NCBI GenBank assembly: GCA_024684435.1
Contig: JAIKWV010000019.1
Span: forward strand, 43,985-107,984
Direction of reading: 5' to 3'
Source: Clostridiales bacterium
GTDB taxonomy: Bacteria > Bacillota > Clostridia > Oscillospirales > Acutalibacteraceae
DNA length: 64,000 bases
The notes below the pieces were generated by a model. It saw nothing but the letters and a program-made list of their open reading frames with translations, did no database searches and was not told where the DNA came from. Of the stretch, positions 1 to 8,847 are shown piece after piece (the first letter of the stretch is position 1; each line of letters starts with the position of its first letter). A program made the translations under genes and the position numbers.

Positions 1-1
1 A

Positions 2-496
2 AAGTATAGTGAGCAGTACGACAAAAACGTGGGCGGGCTTATCAAAGCCTGCTCGGAAACCGGAAAGATATCCGCGATCCCGGAACTCCCCGGATTATTG
101 GTATTCCGCGGCACTGCCCATGTAGGCGTCTATGCCGGTAAGGGTGAAGTGATCGAGGCAAAGGGCTTTGACTACGGAGTAGTAAAAAGCAAACTGTCTC
201 AGGGGAACTGGGACAAGTGGGGCAGACTCAGCTGGATAAAATACCCGGAGCAGGTCACAGGACAAAAAACGGAGGACGGCATATACGCTGAAAAGCTCTT
301 CAAAAACACCAGCGGTCAGACGCTGAATATTTTTGCCGACAGCAAGCTGACCCTGAAGATCGGTACGCTTCCCGCCGGAAGCAGCTGCAAATGTCTCGGC
401 ATTGTGGACAAGACGGCGCTGATAAAATATAAGGTCATTGCCGCGGGGGCTTACAAGGCGGGCTTCACGTCCTATGTCAAGGGGGTGGAGGTCTGA
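2..496 (+). CDS. Phage endolysin, NlpC/P60-like (5' partial)
   Basis: The reading frame is open from base 2, so the gene starts upstream of the window. The segment LLVFRGTAHVGVYAGKGEVI has the look of an NlpC/P60 amidase/peptidase core, with the His of HVGVY as the likely second catalytic residue; the catalytic Cys would lie upstream. The last ~80 residues look like a small SH3-type wall-binding module (KNTSGQTLNIF...). Such enzymes cut peptidoglycan peptides at phage lysis. The XhlA-like and holin genes follow directly, which supports a prophage lysis cassette. Family assignment is from motif reading only. Confidence 0.7.
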   Translation, partial: KYSEQYDKNVGGLIKACSETGKISAIPELPGLLVFRGTAHVGVYAGKGEVIEAKGFDYGVVKSKLSQGNWDKWGRLSWIKYPEQVTGQKTEDGIYAEKLFKNTSGQTLNIFADSKLTLKIGTLPAGSSCKCLGIVDKTALIKYKVIAAGAYKAGFTSYVKGVEV

Positions 497-799
497 ATGG
501 CGACTGCGGAGGAAAGACTCACCGCGCTTGAAACAAACGAAAAAAATATTTTCCACAGGCTTGACGAGATACGCAAGGATCTTGAAGATATCCACGAGCT
601 TACCGCGTCGGTAAAAATAATAGCGGCAGAGACAGTGAGCATAAGCCGAAAGGTCGACAAGGTGGACAGCCGTCTGCAGGCGGTGGAAAACAAGCCGGCT
701 GAGGATCTGAGGTACTATAAACGCACGGTCATTTCCTGTGTGATAACGGCGCTGGTCAGCGGACTGATCGCCTCGGCAATGACAATGATTTTAAGATAG
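497..799 (+). CDS. XhlA-like lysis accessory protein
   Basis: A 100-residue protein with a heptad-patterned coiled coil over residues 1-68 and one C-terminal membrane helix (TVISCVITALVSGLIASAMT) followed by a basic tail. This is the architecture of the XhlA/hemolysin group that partners holins and endolysins in phages and PBSX-like elements. GGAGGT lies just before the ATG, and the start touches the stop of the endolysin, so translation is probably coupled. Function is inferred from architecture and position. Confidence 0.65.
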   Translation: MATAEERLTALETNEKNIFHRLDEIRKDLEDIHELTASVKIIAAETVSISRKVDKVDSRLQAVENKPAEDLRYYKRTVISCVITALVSGLIASAMTMILR

Positions 800-809
800 G
801 AGAGGAAAA

Positions 810-1151
810 ATGAAATTTTTAAATATTGATTTTGCGGCATGGTATTCCGTTATGCTGGCGGCTGCCGCGGCGGCTATGATCATATGGTTCACCCTCAGGG
901 GAGAAATAAAGACCGTGGAGGAGATCCTTTTTAAGCTGGTCACCAATGCGGAGATGAAATATCCCGGCGGTACAGGGGAGCTGAAAAAAGCTGAGGTCAT
1001 AGAAAAAATTTATCTTAAACTGCCGCCCCTGCTCCGTGGGATACTCACCGAAGAAAGGCTTTCGGATATGGTAGAGCAGGCTCTTGAAAGGGCAAAGGAA
1101 ATATGGCGGAACAACCATAACATTTCCGAATACATACAAAAGAATAAATAA
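810..1151 (+). CDS. Phage holin, LL-H family
   Basis: 113 residues with a single N-terminal membrane helix (VMLAAAAAAMIIWFTL) and a long charged C-terminal region containing AEMKYPGGTGELKKAEV, a stretch typical of LL-H-type holins. A holin forms membrane lesions that release or activate the endolysin. AGGAGAGG sits 5 bases before the ATG. It is the last gene of the lysis module; a strong hairpin follows and the next gene is on the other strand. Confidence 0.75.
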   Translation: MKFLNIDFAAWYSVMLAAAAAAMIIWFTLRGEIKTVEEILFKLVTNAEMKYPGGTGELKKAEVIEKIYLKLPPLLRGILTEERLSDMVEQALERAKEIWRNNHNISEYIQKNK

Positions 1152-1156
1152 AAAGG

Positions 1157-1180
1157 GCCGCTGCGGTTTTTCGCAGCGGC
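1157..1180. terminator. Bidirectional intrinsic terminator
   Basis: Arms GCCGCTGCG and CGCAGCGGC around a TTTTT-type loop, between the convergent holin and patatin genes. A-rich sequence on the left serves as a T-run for the minus strand. Confidence 0.75.
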
Positions 1181-1187
1181 TCAACAA

Positions 1188-2312
1188 CTATTCGTTCATC
1201 GTTGCGGGGGCGTCAAGGGATTTGAGGATGTCCTCCGCCAGATCATAGCTTTTTGTGGGTTTGAGAGCGACGATCTTTTTGATTATTTCAGGATTCTTCT
1301 TTATGATATTTCTGTAAAACCGCTGCTCCTTTTTCTTCTTCTTTTCCTCCAGCTCTTCTTTGTAATCCTTGTACAGGGGCAGAAGCTCGCGCAGGAAATC
1401 ATCCTCACCGTAGACCTTAAGCCTCGGCAGACCAACCTTGATAGCCAGATTTTCCAGCTGATCAAAGGCATCAGCGCCGTATTTTTCAATGAAGCCGGCA
1501 ACGGTCTCCGGCTCAAAATAATATATCCTGCCTGCCAGCAGACCAAAGGCCTTTTTGGTATCCATGTATCCCATTTCAAAGCGCTTTTCGATCAGCTCGT
1601 CACTGAAATCAAAGGAGGCGCCCAGCTCGTCGATGTCATAGGGGCGGATATATATTATGTCCGAGCAGGAAATGTCCTGCTTATGCCCCAGACCTTTTAT
1701 GGAGGATATGTCAACGATTATCATCCGGTTGTGTCCCAGCTTGCGCATAAGGCTTACCGGAGCGTTGTCATATATGCCACCGTCGATATATTTTTCCCCT
1801 TCGGGTCCTATCTTGCTGACTCCGGGATAATGGGAGGACGCCAGCAGATACTCCACCAGCCTGCCCTCAGGTATGTCCTCGATATTCATTTCACGGGGAG
1901 TCATTTCAGAAAGCAGGAAGGTTACTATCGCCAGCTTTATGTTTGAATTGCGCACCGCGTCCTCATTTATGTACTGCCCCAGCATATGCTGAGTGGGGGA
2001 GGCGTCGATGCCTCCGTTGCGGATTATTTCCCGCAGAAGCACCGAAAAATTTTTTCTGCTGAAAAGGTTGTCCGGCTCCTTCAGTTCCCTTGCCATGTTA
2101 ACGCCCTTTACAACTGAAGCGCTCTTCCACAGCTTTACGGCGCCCTCATAGTCCCCGGAGGCTATCAGCGCACCGTTTATTGAGCCTATGGAAACTCCCG
2201 CAACGGTGGAGATATCAACGCCTATCTCGCGCATGGCTCTCCATGCGCCGATCTGATACGCGCCCTTCGCGCCGCCGCCGGCAAGGACTAAGCCGTAGGG
2301 TCTCGGTCTCAT
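1188..2312 (-). CDS. Patatin-like phospholipase
   Basis: 374 residues. The N-terminus has the oxyanion loop GGGAKGAYQIG and the nucleophile elbow GVSIGS (Ser of GxSxG); the catalytic Asp is in DGGIYDNAP. These are the three hallmarks of the bacterial patatin/RssA-type lipid acyl hydrolases. The C-terminal ~80 residues are Lys/Glu rich and not part of the usual domain. It lies 20 bases downstream of the flavin reductase on the same strand and is probably cotranscribed. Substrate is unknown. Confidence 0.9.
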   Translation of the reverse strand: MRPRPYGLVLAGGGAKGAYQIGAWRAMREIGVDISTVAGVSIGSINGALIASGDYEGAVKLWKSASVVKGVNMARELKEPDNLFSRKNFSVLLREIIRNGGIDASPTQHMLGQYINEDAVRNSNIKLAIVTFLLSEMTPREMNIEDIPEGRLVEYLLASSHYPGVSKIGPEGEKYIDGGIYDNAPVSLMRKLGHNRMIIVDISSIKGLGHKQDISCSDIIYIRPYDIDELGASFDFSDELIEKRFEMGYMDTKKAFGLLAGRIYYFEPETVAGFIEKYGADAFDQLENLAIKVGLPRLKVYGEDDFLRELLPLYKDYKEELEEKKKKKEQRFYRNIIKKNPEIIKKIVALKPTKSYDLAEDILKSLDAPATMNE

Positions 2313-2332
2313 ATGTTACACCGTCCTCAAGA

Positions 2333-2833
2333 TTACTTCGTAAGCACTTTAACTATTTGTCCGACATACATGCGGTGATAGTCGCCGTTTGTGTAGCAGG
2401 CCATTATCTTATCGTTCAGAAATCCCTTGGGATCAATATCCAGAAAAGCCAGCTTGCGGCAGACTATGACTGTCTTTGCCTGCTGTATATAGACGCTGTC
2501 CCCGTCAAAAACAGGTGTGAACCCGGTCTTTTCCGCCTTGTTCACGTCCCTGCCGCTGACACTGCCGCAAAGGGCAAGCTCATCCCGCTTTTCTCCGCCG
2601 AAAAAGCTGAGGGTAAAATATTCGCTTTTTTCAATAAACTCATAGGTGTACCTCTGCGGGCGGATAAAGATAAACGCCACGTCCTTGTTCCAGAGTTCGC
2701 CTACTCCGCCCCAGCTTGCGGTCATGGTGTTCCAGCCGTCTGCGTTCCCGGCGCTGATGAGAGTCCAGTCCTCGCTTATCATTTTAACGGGACTTTCCTT
2801 AAGGTCTCTTATATTTATTTCTTTAAAACTCAT
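2333..2833 (-). CDS. Flavin reductase-like FMN-binding protein
   Basis: About 166 residues, beginning MSFKEINIRDLKESP. The pattern NTMTASWGGVGELW and the following FIRPQRYTYEFI belong to the flavin reductase / flavoredoxin split-barrel family that binds FMN. The frame extends upstream to a TTG at 2851, but AGAGGG is spaced 7 bases before the ATG at 2833, so that start is chosen. Partner and physiological substrate cannot be read from the sequence; in anaerobes such proteins often pass electrons to small redox partners. Confidence 0.85.
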   Translation of the reverse strand: MSFKEINIRDLKESPVKMISEDWTLISAGNADGWNTMTASWGGVGELWNKDVAFIFIRPQRYTYEFIEKSEYFTLSFFGGEKRDELALCGSVSGRDVNKAEKTGFTPVFDGDSVYIQQAKTVIVCRKLAFLDIDPKGFLNDKIMACYTNGDYHRMYVGQIVKVLTK

Positions 2834-2893
2834 AAATAAACCCTCTTTCAAAAAATTATATGCCCTGAAAATAAAAATAATTTCCCAAAGGGC

Positions 2894-2922
2894 TTAAAAA
2901 ACACGATCCGATGATGTATAAT
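2894..2922 (+). promoter_or_regulatory. Putative promoter of maf-azlCD-SGNH
   Basis: A perfect TATAAT at 2917-2922 with a weak TTAAAA 17 bases upstream, about 60 bases before maf in the divergent intergenic region. Confidence 0.4.
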
Positions 2923-2984
2923 AACAGCGTATTTATATTTTAACACTAAACCGATTTGATTTCAACTGAAACAGAGGGATGACT

Positions 2985-3548
2985 TTGAAAATAATACTTG
3001 CCTCAGCCTCCCCCAGAAGACGTGAGCTTCTCAGCGTTGCCGGAGTTGACTTTGAGGTACACACCTCGGATGTGGAGGAACAGGTACCGGAAGGAGCCTC
3101 GCCGGAGGAAACGGTAAAACTCCTTGCCGGGCAAAAGGCATCGGCGGTGGCGGAAAGGTTCGGGGACTGCTGTGTAATAGGCGCGGACACCGTGGTGGTC
3201 TGCGACGGCAAAATTTTAGGCAAACCCCGGGACAGAGCGCAGGCTTACGATATGCTCAGAATGCTTTCCGGCAAAACCCACTGTGTGTTCACCGGGGTAT
3301 GTATCATCTGCCGGGGCAAAACGGTCTCTTTTGCTGAAAAGACCGAGGTCACCTTTTATGATCTGACGGATGATGAAATAAACGCCTACATCGCCACAGG
3401 TGAACCCATGGACAAGGCGGGCGCCTACGGCATACAGGGCAGAGGCTGTGTACTCATCAAGGGCATACTGGGAGACTACTTCAATGTGGTGGGTCTGCCC
3501 GTTGCCGAAACGGTGAGGGCAATAAATAAACTGACAAAAAACAATTAA
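2985..3548 (+). CDS. maf: Maf nucleoside-triphosphate pyrophosphatase
   Basis: The N-terminal IILASASPRRRELL is the Maf signature; later conserved pieces are GADTVV, KPRDRAQAYDML, and EPMDKAGAYGIQGRG. Maf proteins hydrolyse dTTP/UTP or modified nucleotides and restrain septation. An ATG exists at 2979, but the only Shine-Dalgarno (AGAGGG, 2973-2978) abuts it with no spacing, while it is 6 bases from the in-frame TTG at 2985, so TTG is preferred. Length (187 residues) is normal. It heads a plus-strand cluster with azlC, azlD and a hydrolase. Confidence 0.93.
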   Translation: MKIILASASPRRRELLSVAGVDFEVHTSDVEEQVPEGASPEETVKLLAGQKASAVAERFGDCCVIGADTVVVCDGKILGKPRDRAQAYDMLRMLSGKTHCVFTGVCIICRGKTVSFAEKTEVTFYDLTDDEINAYIATGEPMDKAGAYGIQGRGCVLIKGILGDYFNVVGLPVAETVRAINKLTKNN

Positions 3549-3565
3549 CGGACGGTAAGAACGGA

Positions 3566-4276
3566 ATGAACAGGAACAGTAAATACATAAAGGGACTGAA
3601 GGACGGCGTGCCTATAGGTTTGGGCTATCTGTCCGTTTCCTTCTCCTTCGGTATGCTTGCGGTGAATATGGGTCTGCCCATCTGGTCCGCGGTGGTGATA
3701 TCCATGACTAACCTGACCTCCGCCGGTCAGTTTGCAGGGATCGGGATCATCGCCGCCGGGTCTCCCATGGTGGAAATGCTGTTCGCGCAGTTCATCATAA
3801 ACCTGAGATATTCCCTCATGTCGGTGACCCTGTCGCAAAAGACAGACAAAACCATGACCCTCCCTCACAGACTGCTTTCCTCATTTTTTATCACGGACGA
3901 AATATTCGCCGTGGCTTCAGGTCAGCCGGAGGACGTGGGATGCAGATATATGTACGGTCTGGGCACGGCTCCGTTTCTGGGATGGTCCTTGGGCACCCTG
4001 CTGGGAGCGGTCGCCGGCAGCATTATGCCCGACCCGCTGCGCAGCGCTTTAGGCATTGCTCTCTACGCCATGTTCGTGGCAATAATCCTGCCTCCGGCAA
4101 AGAAGAGCAGACCCCTGATAACTGTCATAGGGGTCTCAATAGCCCTGAGCTGTCTGCTCAGATATCTGCCGCTGCCCGTTAAACTCAGCGGAGGCACGGT
4201 AATTATCATCTGCGCTGTGGCCGCCTCGGTATTGGGCGCGCTTATCTTCCCGGTAAAGGAGGATGAGACAGCATGA
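3566..4276 (+). CDS. azlC: AzlC family branched-chain amino acid exporter, large subunit
   Basis: 236 residues, strongly hydrophobic, opening with GVPIGLGYLSVSFSFGMLA, typical of the AzlC/YgaZ family. With the small AzlD partner it exports branched-chain amino acids or analogues through the inner membrane. The stop overlaps the ATG of azlD by 4 bases, the usual coupled arrangement. Substrate is not determinable here. Confidence 0.9.
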   Translation: MNRNSKYIKGLKDGVPIGLGYLSVSFSFGMLAVNMGLPIWSAVVISMTNLTSAGQFAGIGIIAAGSPMVEMLFAQFIINLRYSLMSVTLSQKTDKTMTLPHRLLSSFFITDEIFAVASGQPEDVGCRYMYGLGTAPFLGWSLGTLLGAVAGSIMPDPLRSALGIALYAMFVAIILPPAKKSRPLITVIGVSIALSCLLRYLPLPVKLSGGTVIIICAVAASVLGALIFPVKEDETA

Positions 4277-4599
4277 CGGTTTCAACAGGCAGACTTTTAG
4301 CATACATCGCGGTCATGGCAGGGGTGACCTATCTTATCCGTATGCTGCCCATAACCCTGATAAAGAAGAAAATAAACAACCGTTTTATCAAATCATTCCT
4401 GTACTATGTACCCTTCGCCGTGCTTGCGGCGATGATAATACCGGATATCCTTTTCAGCACGGCTTCCGTGTGGTCGGCTGTTGCCGGACTTCTGGTGGCG
4501 GTGATACTGTCCCTGCTGGGGGCAAAGCTGTTGCCCGTGGCTGCCGCCGCCTGCGGTACGGTCTATGTTGTTGAATTTTTGATGAGAACATTAAAATGA
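4273..4599 (+). CDS. azlD: AzlD family small subunit
   Basis: 108 residues, three to four membrane helices, with TYLIRMLPITLIKKKI and FAVLAAMIIPDILF matching the AzlD/YgaH family. Overlaps azlC by 4 bases and is followed directly by the SGNH hydrolase gene. Confidence 0.9.
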   Translation: MTVSTGRLLAYIAVMAGVTYLIRMLPITLIKKKINNRFIKSFLYYVPFAVLAAMIIPDILFSTASVWSAVAGLLVAVILSLLGAKLLPVAAAACGTVYVVEFLMRTLK

Positions 4600-4613
4600 A
4601 CGGAGAGAAAAAT

Positions 4614-5258
4614 ATGGAACTGAAAAACAAGAAAATCAACTTTTTGGGAGACAGCATAACGGAGGGTCACGGCGTCACCTCGCCGGACAAAAGATTCACC
4701 GACCTTATCGCGACCCGGGAGGGAGCCATCTGCCGCAACTACGGTATAGGCGGCACCCGCCTGGCAAGACAGCAAAAGCCCAGCGTTGAACCCAGACGGG
4801 ACCTTGACTTTTGCTCCCGGGTGGATTCCATGGAAAAGGACGCGGATATAGTCGTTGTCTTCGGCGGCACAAACGACTACGGACACGGGGACGCCCCCAT
4901 AGGTCAGCCCGCCGACACCACGCCGGATACTTTTTACGGGGCGCTGAATTACCTGTACACAAAGCTTTATGAACTGTATCCCGAATCAACAAAGATCATA
5001 ATAACCCCCCTGCACCGTTTTCTGGATGAAAAAACAAATGAAGACGGCGTCCGGGAGACACTTAAGGACTATGTGGAGATCATTCGGGAGAGAGCGGAGT
5101 GTTACTCCCTGCCGGTGCTTGATCTGTACGCGACGGCAGGTTTTACCCCGGCAGTGCCCTGCATAAAGGAAAAATACATACCGGACGGTCTCCACCCCAA
5201 CGACGCGGGACATATTTTGTTGGCGGAGAGGATCACTGCGTTTATAAAAAGTCTGTAA
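4614..5258 (+). CDS. SGNH/GDSL esterase
   Basis: All four SGNH blocks are visible: GDSIT (nucleophile Ser), GIGGT (oxyanion Gly), GGTNDYG (oxyanion Asn), DGLHPND (Asp/His). No signal peptide, so a cytoplasmic carbohydrate or lipid esterase is likely. An in-frame ATG at 4596 overlaps the azlD stop, but GGAGAG is spaced 6 bases from the ATG at 4614 (MELKNKK), which is the better start. Natural substrate is unknown. Confidence 0.88.
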   Translation: MELKNKKINFLGDSITEGHGVTSPDKRFTDLIATREGAICRNYGIGGTRLARQQKPSVEPRRDLDFCSRVDSMEKDADIVVVFGGTNDYGHGDAPIGQPADTTPDTFYGALNYLYTKLYELYPESTKIIITPLHRFLDEKTNEDGVRETLKDYVEIIRERAECYSLPVLDLYATAGFTPAVPCIKEKYIPDGLHPNDAGHILLAERITAFIKSL

Positions 5259-5275
5259 AATTTCAAAAACAAAAA

Positions 5276-5303
5276 CTGCCCCGAAGCGCGCGGCTTCAGG
5301 GCA
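5276..5303. terminator. Convergent terminator
   Basis: Hairpin CTGCCCCGAAGC / GGCTTCAGGGCAG with GTTTTTT to the right and A-rich sequence to the left; lies between convergent SGNH and desulfoferrodoxin genes. Confidence 0.8.
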
Positions 5304-5328
5304 GATGTTTTTTGTGTTCCGTCAGGAC

Positions 5329-5703
5329 TTACGCTTTCCAAAGGGAATGGAGATTGCAGTAGGCGTAGACCGCCTCCACTTCGTCCCCATCGCAGATGGA
5401 GAAGCATACTTTGGGTTCCATACCGGGCTTGAGGCATTTTCTCTGGTTGCCGTATTTTGTCTGCAAAGAGACCCATTCGATGTAGTGTTCCTCGGTCATT
5501 GGATGGATGACTGAGCCAACGGTAACGGTGACCTTGCCGTTATTGACCTCATAGACGGGGACGTGCTTTTCAACGGCGGCGTCGGTGGTGCCGGGGACAA
5601 GCTCCTGCATGGGTTCGCCGCAGCACATCACGGGAGACCCTGTTTTCTTTACAATGGCGATTATCTGACCGCAGCGGGCGCATCTGTAAAACTTCATTTC
5701 CAT
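5329..5703 (-). CDS. dfx: Desulfoferrodoxin (2Fe superoxide reductase)
   Basis: 124 residues. The N-terminal desulforedoxin domain has CARCG and the paired CC of MCCGEPM that bind a rubredoxin-like Fe; the C-terminal neelaredoxin domain shows EKHVPVYE, IHPMTEEHYIEW and CNLHSLW, which supply the four His and the Cys of the catalytic Fe site. It reduces superoxide to peroxide without making oxygen. GAGGTG is 7 bases before the ATG. The rubrerythrin gene lies just upstream on the same strand, so superoxide and peroxide detoxification are paired. Confidence 0.95.
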   Translation of the reverse strand: MEMKFYRCARCGQIIAIVKKTGSPVMCCGEPMQELVPGTTDAAVEKHVPVYEVNNGKVTVTVGSVIHPMTEEHYIEWVSLQTKYGNQRKCLKPGMEPKVCFSICDGDEVEAVYAYCNLHSLWKA

Positions 5704-5738
5704 AACAAAACACCTCTTTCAAAAAATTTTAATTCAAC

Positions 5739-6395
5739 TCAATAATTTTCCGCGTTTATCTCAAAATACGCTTGGGGATGAGCGCAGACGGGGCAGATCT
5801 CCGGAGCGTTGGTGCCCACTACGATGTGACCGCAGTTGCGGCATTCCCAGACCTTGACCTCGCTCCTGGCAAAGACCTTCTGTGCCTCCACGTTGCTGAG
5901 CAGGGCGCGGTAACGCTCTTCGTGGTGCTTCTCGATGGCGGCTACTCCGCGGAATTTTGCGGCAAGCTCCGGGAAGCCCTCCTCCTCGGCGGTTTTGGCA
6001 AAGCCCTCGTACATATCCGTCCACTCGTAGTTTTCACCGTCAGCGGCGGCGCCCAGATTTTCCGCGGTGGAACCTATGCCGTTGAGTTCCTTGAACCACA
6101 TCTTGGCGTGTTCCTTTTCGTTCTCGGCGGTTTTCAGGAAGAGAGCCGCGATCTGCTCAAAGCCCTCCTTCTTCGCCTTTGAGGCAAAATAGGTGTACTT
6201 GTTCCTTGCCTGTGACTCGCCTGCAAAGGCGGCCTTCAGGTTGTTTTCCGTCTGTGTTCCTGCATAGGGATTAGCTTTCTTTTCCTCGATCATCTCAAGA
6301 TTAGCTCCTTTCTGTTTGCAGCGTGGACATACGGCTTCGACACCGGCTTCAACCGTGAAAACTTCACCGCATATTTTGCATTTGTAAGTTGCCAT
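5739..6395 (-). CDS. rbr: Rubrerythrin with an extra N-terminal zinc-ribbon
   Basis: 218 residues. The central ferritin-like four-helix domain carries E/ExxH iron ligands ([32 protein letters not shown]); the C-terminus is a rubredoxin domain (CRNCGHI...CPVCAHPQ). In addition the first 30 residues hold a second CxxC...CxxC module (CKICGEVF...CPRCKQKG), so metal-binding ribbons bracket the diiron core. The protein reduces hydrogen peroxide in anaerobes. Well-placed GAGGT before ATG 6395. Confidence 0.95.
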   Translation of the reverse strand: MATYKCKICGEVFTVEAGVEAVCPRCKQKGANLEMIEEKKANPYAGTQTENNLKAAFAGESQARNKYTYFASKAKKEGFEQIAALFLKTAENEKEHAKMWFKELNGIGSTAENLGAAADGENYEWTDMYEGFAKTAEEEGFPELAAKFRGVAAIEKHHEERYRALLSNVEAQKVFARSEVKVWECRNCGHIVVGTNAPEICPVCAHPQAYFEINAENY

Positions 6396-6519
6396 GATCT
6401 ATACCTCGTTGTTTTTTTATTTGATTCGATTTCAGAACAGCGCATCGAACCATAAATATATTGTAACATATCTCAAATAAAAATAAAACATTTTTTTATG
6501 ACCCAAAAGGAAAAACAGA

Positions 6520-6537
6520 AGTTATTTGAAAATAACT
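6520..6537 (-). terminator. Possible terminator of the GH3 gene
   Basis: AGTTATT / AATAACT with a 4-base loop overlapping the GH3 stop, followed on the minus strand by CTTCTGTTTTTCC. The stem is short and AT rich. Confidence 0.35.
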
Positions 6538-8396
6538 TTGCGTGTTTCTCCCGGTTCCAGCGGTACCTTACGGAAATCTTTCAACTCCTTGTGAGGGTCA
6601 TTGACAAATTTCAGTACCGTGTACCCTACGAAAAAGGCGCCGCCGTTGTGAAGGATAACGGTGTTTTCATCTTCCCATTTTTCTGTTACTTCCCCGTAGG
6701 TCAGACCGAAGCCGAAGGGGTACAGGGGATCGCCCTTGAAAAATTTATATGTGCGGTTCTCCATGGAATAGTCCTCAACGGGGGGCAGATCCTCAACGCC
6801 GCGGTAGAAGGTTACGGGCAGACGACCACAGGGAGCGGTCTCCCCGAACAGAATGTTTGCAAGAGCCTTGCCGCCCATGGCGCCGGGATAGAAGCATTGC
6901 AGAACGGCGTTCGCCGTTTCCTGCTGACGGCACAGTGACACACAGCTGCCGCTGACGTTGACGAACACTATGGGAGCGCCGGTTTTGAGTACCGCCTCGT
7001 AGAGTTCTTTTTGTACCGCGGGCAGCTCGATATCTATGCGGTCGCCGTTGTCAAAGGAATCCCCGGCGTCGCCTTCCTCGCCTTCAATGCGGGGAGAGAT
7101 ACCCATGACCATAACAACAACGTCCGCCCGTTTTGCCCGGAGCACAGCCTCCCGCAGCAGAGCGGATCCTGACTGTTCGTCGGTGCGCACAAGTCCGCAG
7201 CCCTCGGCGTACAGCACCTCTCCGGCACACGCCTCCTGTATTCCCCGCAAAAGGGTGTAATATACGGAGGGGGTGCCGTTGTAGTTGCCCAGCAGTACGT
7301 CACGGCTGTCCGCATTGGGGCCTATGACTGCGACCCGAATATTCTTCTTTAGGGGCAGAATACCGTCATTTTTCAGAAGCACCATGCTTTCCTCCGCCAT
7401 GCGAAGGTTCAGCGCGGTGTGTTTTTCGCATTCTATGACCTCTGTGCCTATGCTGTTATAGGGGCAGTCATCGTCGAACATACCCAGCCTGAACCTGGCC
7501 TCAAACAGCCTTTCCGCGCTGCGGGTAACGGTGTCTTCGGACACAAGCCCCTGCTCCACCGCGTCCATGAGCCACTCATACGCCTTGCCGCAGTTCAGGT
7601 CACAGCCGCAGTTTACCGCAAGAGCGGCGCTTTCGGCGGGGGTGTGGGTTATGTGATGATGCTCGTGTATGTCGCAGATGGCGCCGCAGTCGGATACCAC
7701 ATATCCGTCAAAGCCGAACTCGCCCCGGAGGATATCCTCCAGCAGCTTGCGGCTGGCACAGCAGGATTCACCCCGGAAGCGGTTGTATGCCCCCATCACC
7801 GCGGATGGATGGGCGTTTTCTATGCAGTAACGGAACGCGGACAGATAAGTCTCGTATAAGTCCTTGTCATCGACACGGGCGTCAAATTCGTGACGCAGTT
7901 TTTCCGGTCCGCTGTGGACGGCGTAGTGCTTTATTGTGGCGTCCAGTTTGCGGTATTCGCCCTCGCCCTGCAAGCCCTTGATAAACGCCGCGCCCATGCG
8001 GCCTGTGAGATACGGGTCCTCCCCGTAGGTCTCCTGACCCCGGCCCCAGCGGGGGTCACGGAAAATATTTATGTTTGGGGACCAATATGTAAGCCCCTGA
8101 TACCATGAGGTGCCGCCGAAGGTCTTAAACTCGTTGTACTTGGCCCTCGCCTCGTCGGATATGGCCTCCGCCGCCTCTTTCAGAAGTTCGTCGTCAAAGC
8201 TTGCCGCCATGCCGATAGCCTGTGGAAATACCGTGGCGCAGCCTGCCCGCGCCACACCGTGAAGCGCCTCGTTCCACCAGTTGTACGCAGGTATCCCCAG
8301 CCGTTCTATGGCAGGGGAGCGGTACTGCATCTGACTGCATTTTTCTTCAAGGGTCATGCGGGATACCAGTTCCCGGGCGCGTTCACGAAATGTCAT
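6522..8396 (-). CDS. Glycoside hydrolase family 3 (beta-glucosidase/xylosidase type)
   Basis: 624 residues, no signal peptide, so intracellular. The N-terminal TIM barrel has WWNEALHGVAR, RDPRWGRGQETYGEDP, and the nucleophile Asp in VVSDCGAI; the alpha/beta sandwich follows (VAVIGPNAD, MGISPRIEGEEGDAGD with the general acid/base region). The C-terminal fibronectin-III-like domain stops after VPLEPGETRKVIF and lacks the last strand usual in the family, so the enzyme is slightly short. GTG 8402 is only 2 bases from AAGGAG; ATG 8396 is 8 bases away and is preferred. Last gene of the minus-strand run. Confidence 0.92.
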   Translation of the reverse strand: MTFRERARELVSRMTLEEKCSQMQYRSPAIERLGIPAYNWWNEALHGVARAGCATVFPQAIGMAASFDDELLKEAAEAISDEARAKYNEFKTFGGTSWYQGLTYWSPNINIFRDPRWGRGQETYGEDPYLTGRMGAAFIKGLQGEGEYRKLDATIKHYAVHSGPEKLRHEFDARVDDKDLYETYLSAFRYCIENAHPSAVMGAYNRFRGESCCASRKLLEDILRGEFGFDGYVVSDCGAICDIHEHHHITHTPAESAALAVNCGCDLNCGKAYEWLMDAVEQGLVSEDTVTRSAERLFEARFRLGMFDDDCPYNSIGTEVIECEKHTALNLRMAEESMVLLKNDGILPLKKNIRVAVIGPNADSRDVLLGNYNGTPSVYYTLLRGIQEACAGEVLYAEGCGLVRTDEQSGSALLREAVLRAKRADVVVMVMGISPRIEGEEGDAGDSFDNGDRIDIELPAVQKELYEAVLKTGAPIVFVNVSGSCVSLCRQQETANAVLQCFYPGAMGGKALANILFGETAPCGRLPVTFYRGVEDLPPVEDYSMENRTYKFFKGDPLYPFGFGLTYGEVTEKWEDENTVILHNGGAFFVGYTVLKFVNDPHKELKDFRKVPLEPGETRKVIFK

Positions 8397-8411
8397 GGTC
8401 ACAACTCCTTT

Positions 8412-8807
8412 TTATTTGCCGCAGTAAATATCGATCGCATCGCTTATAAATCCCGCGGTCCCCGCGGCGCGGCGGTCGATATTGTTCTTAAAACGTTCGT
8501 CGGCGGCGTACATCTGCCCCAGACCGGCAAGGATCTCATCGGTGCAGGTGTAATATTTTTCGGTTATATATTTTTGCAGCTTGCCCACAAGAGCCTGCGC
8601 CTCCGGGGAATCCGGCCTCGACCCTTGCCCCATACACAGGGCAAACTCGCCCATCAACCTGTCCATGCCGGCGTTGATACTGTCGAAGCTGTCCGCAGAA
8701 CGATTTTTCACCTTTTCCGAATATTCCGCATAAGCGGCGGTGTTTCCCCAACGTTCCTTTGCTTCCTCTTTGTACTTTTCGTACTTGCTGTTATCAAACG
8801 TGTCCAT
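8412..8807 (-). CDS. Stand-alone TipAS-domain protein
   Basis: 131 residues matching the C-terminal antibiotic-recognition (TipAS) domain of TipA-type MerR regulators: YKEEAKERWG, LVGKLQKYITEKYYTCTDEI, LGQMYAADERFKNNID. The MerR DNA-binding and coiled-coil part is absent, and no MerR gene adjoins, so this is the short form that in TipA is made from an internal start and only binds drug. Role here is unknown; drug sequestration is a guess. GGAGAAA precedes the ATG. Confidence 0.85.
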   Translation of the reverse strand: MDTFDNSKYEKYKEEAKERWGNTAAYAEYSEKVKNRSADSFDSINAGMDRLMGEFALCMGQGSRPDSPEAQALVGKLQKYITEKYYTCTDEILAGLGQMYAADERFKNNIDRRAAGTAGFISDAIDIYCGK

Positions 8808-8847
8808 TACTGTTTCTCCTCTTTCCGAGCCGATTTTGGAAAATATT

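Noticed and set aside
1..1151. Intact prophage
   Set aside because: Only the last lysis genes are visible and ordinary chromosomal genes follow; extent cannot be judged.
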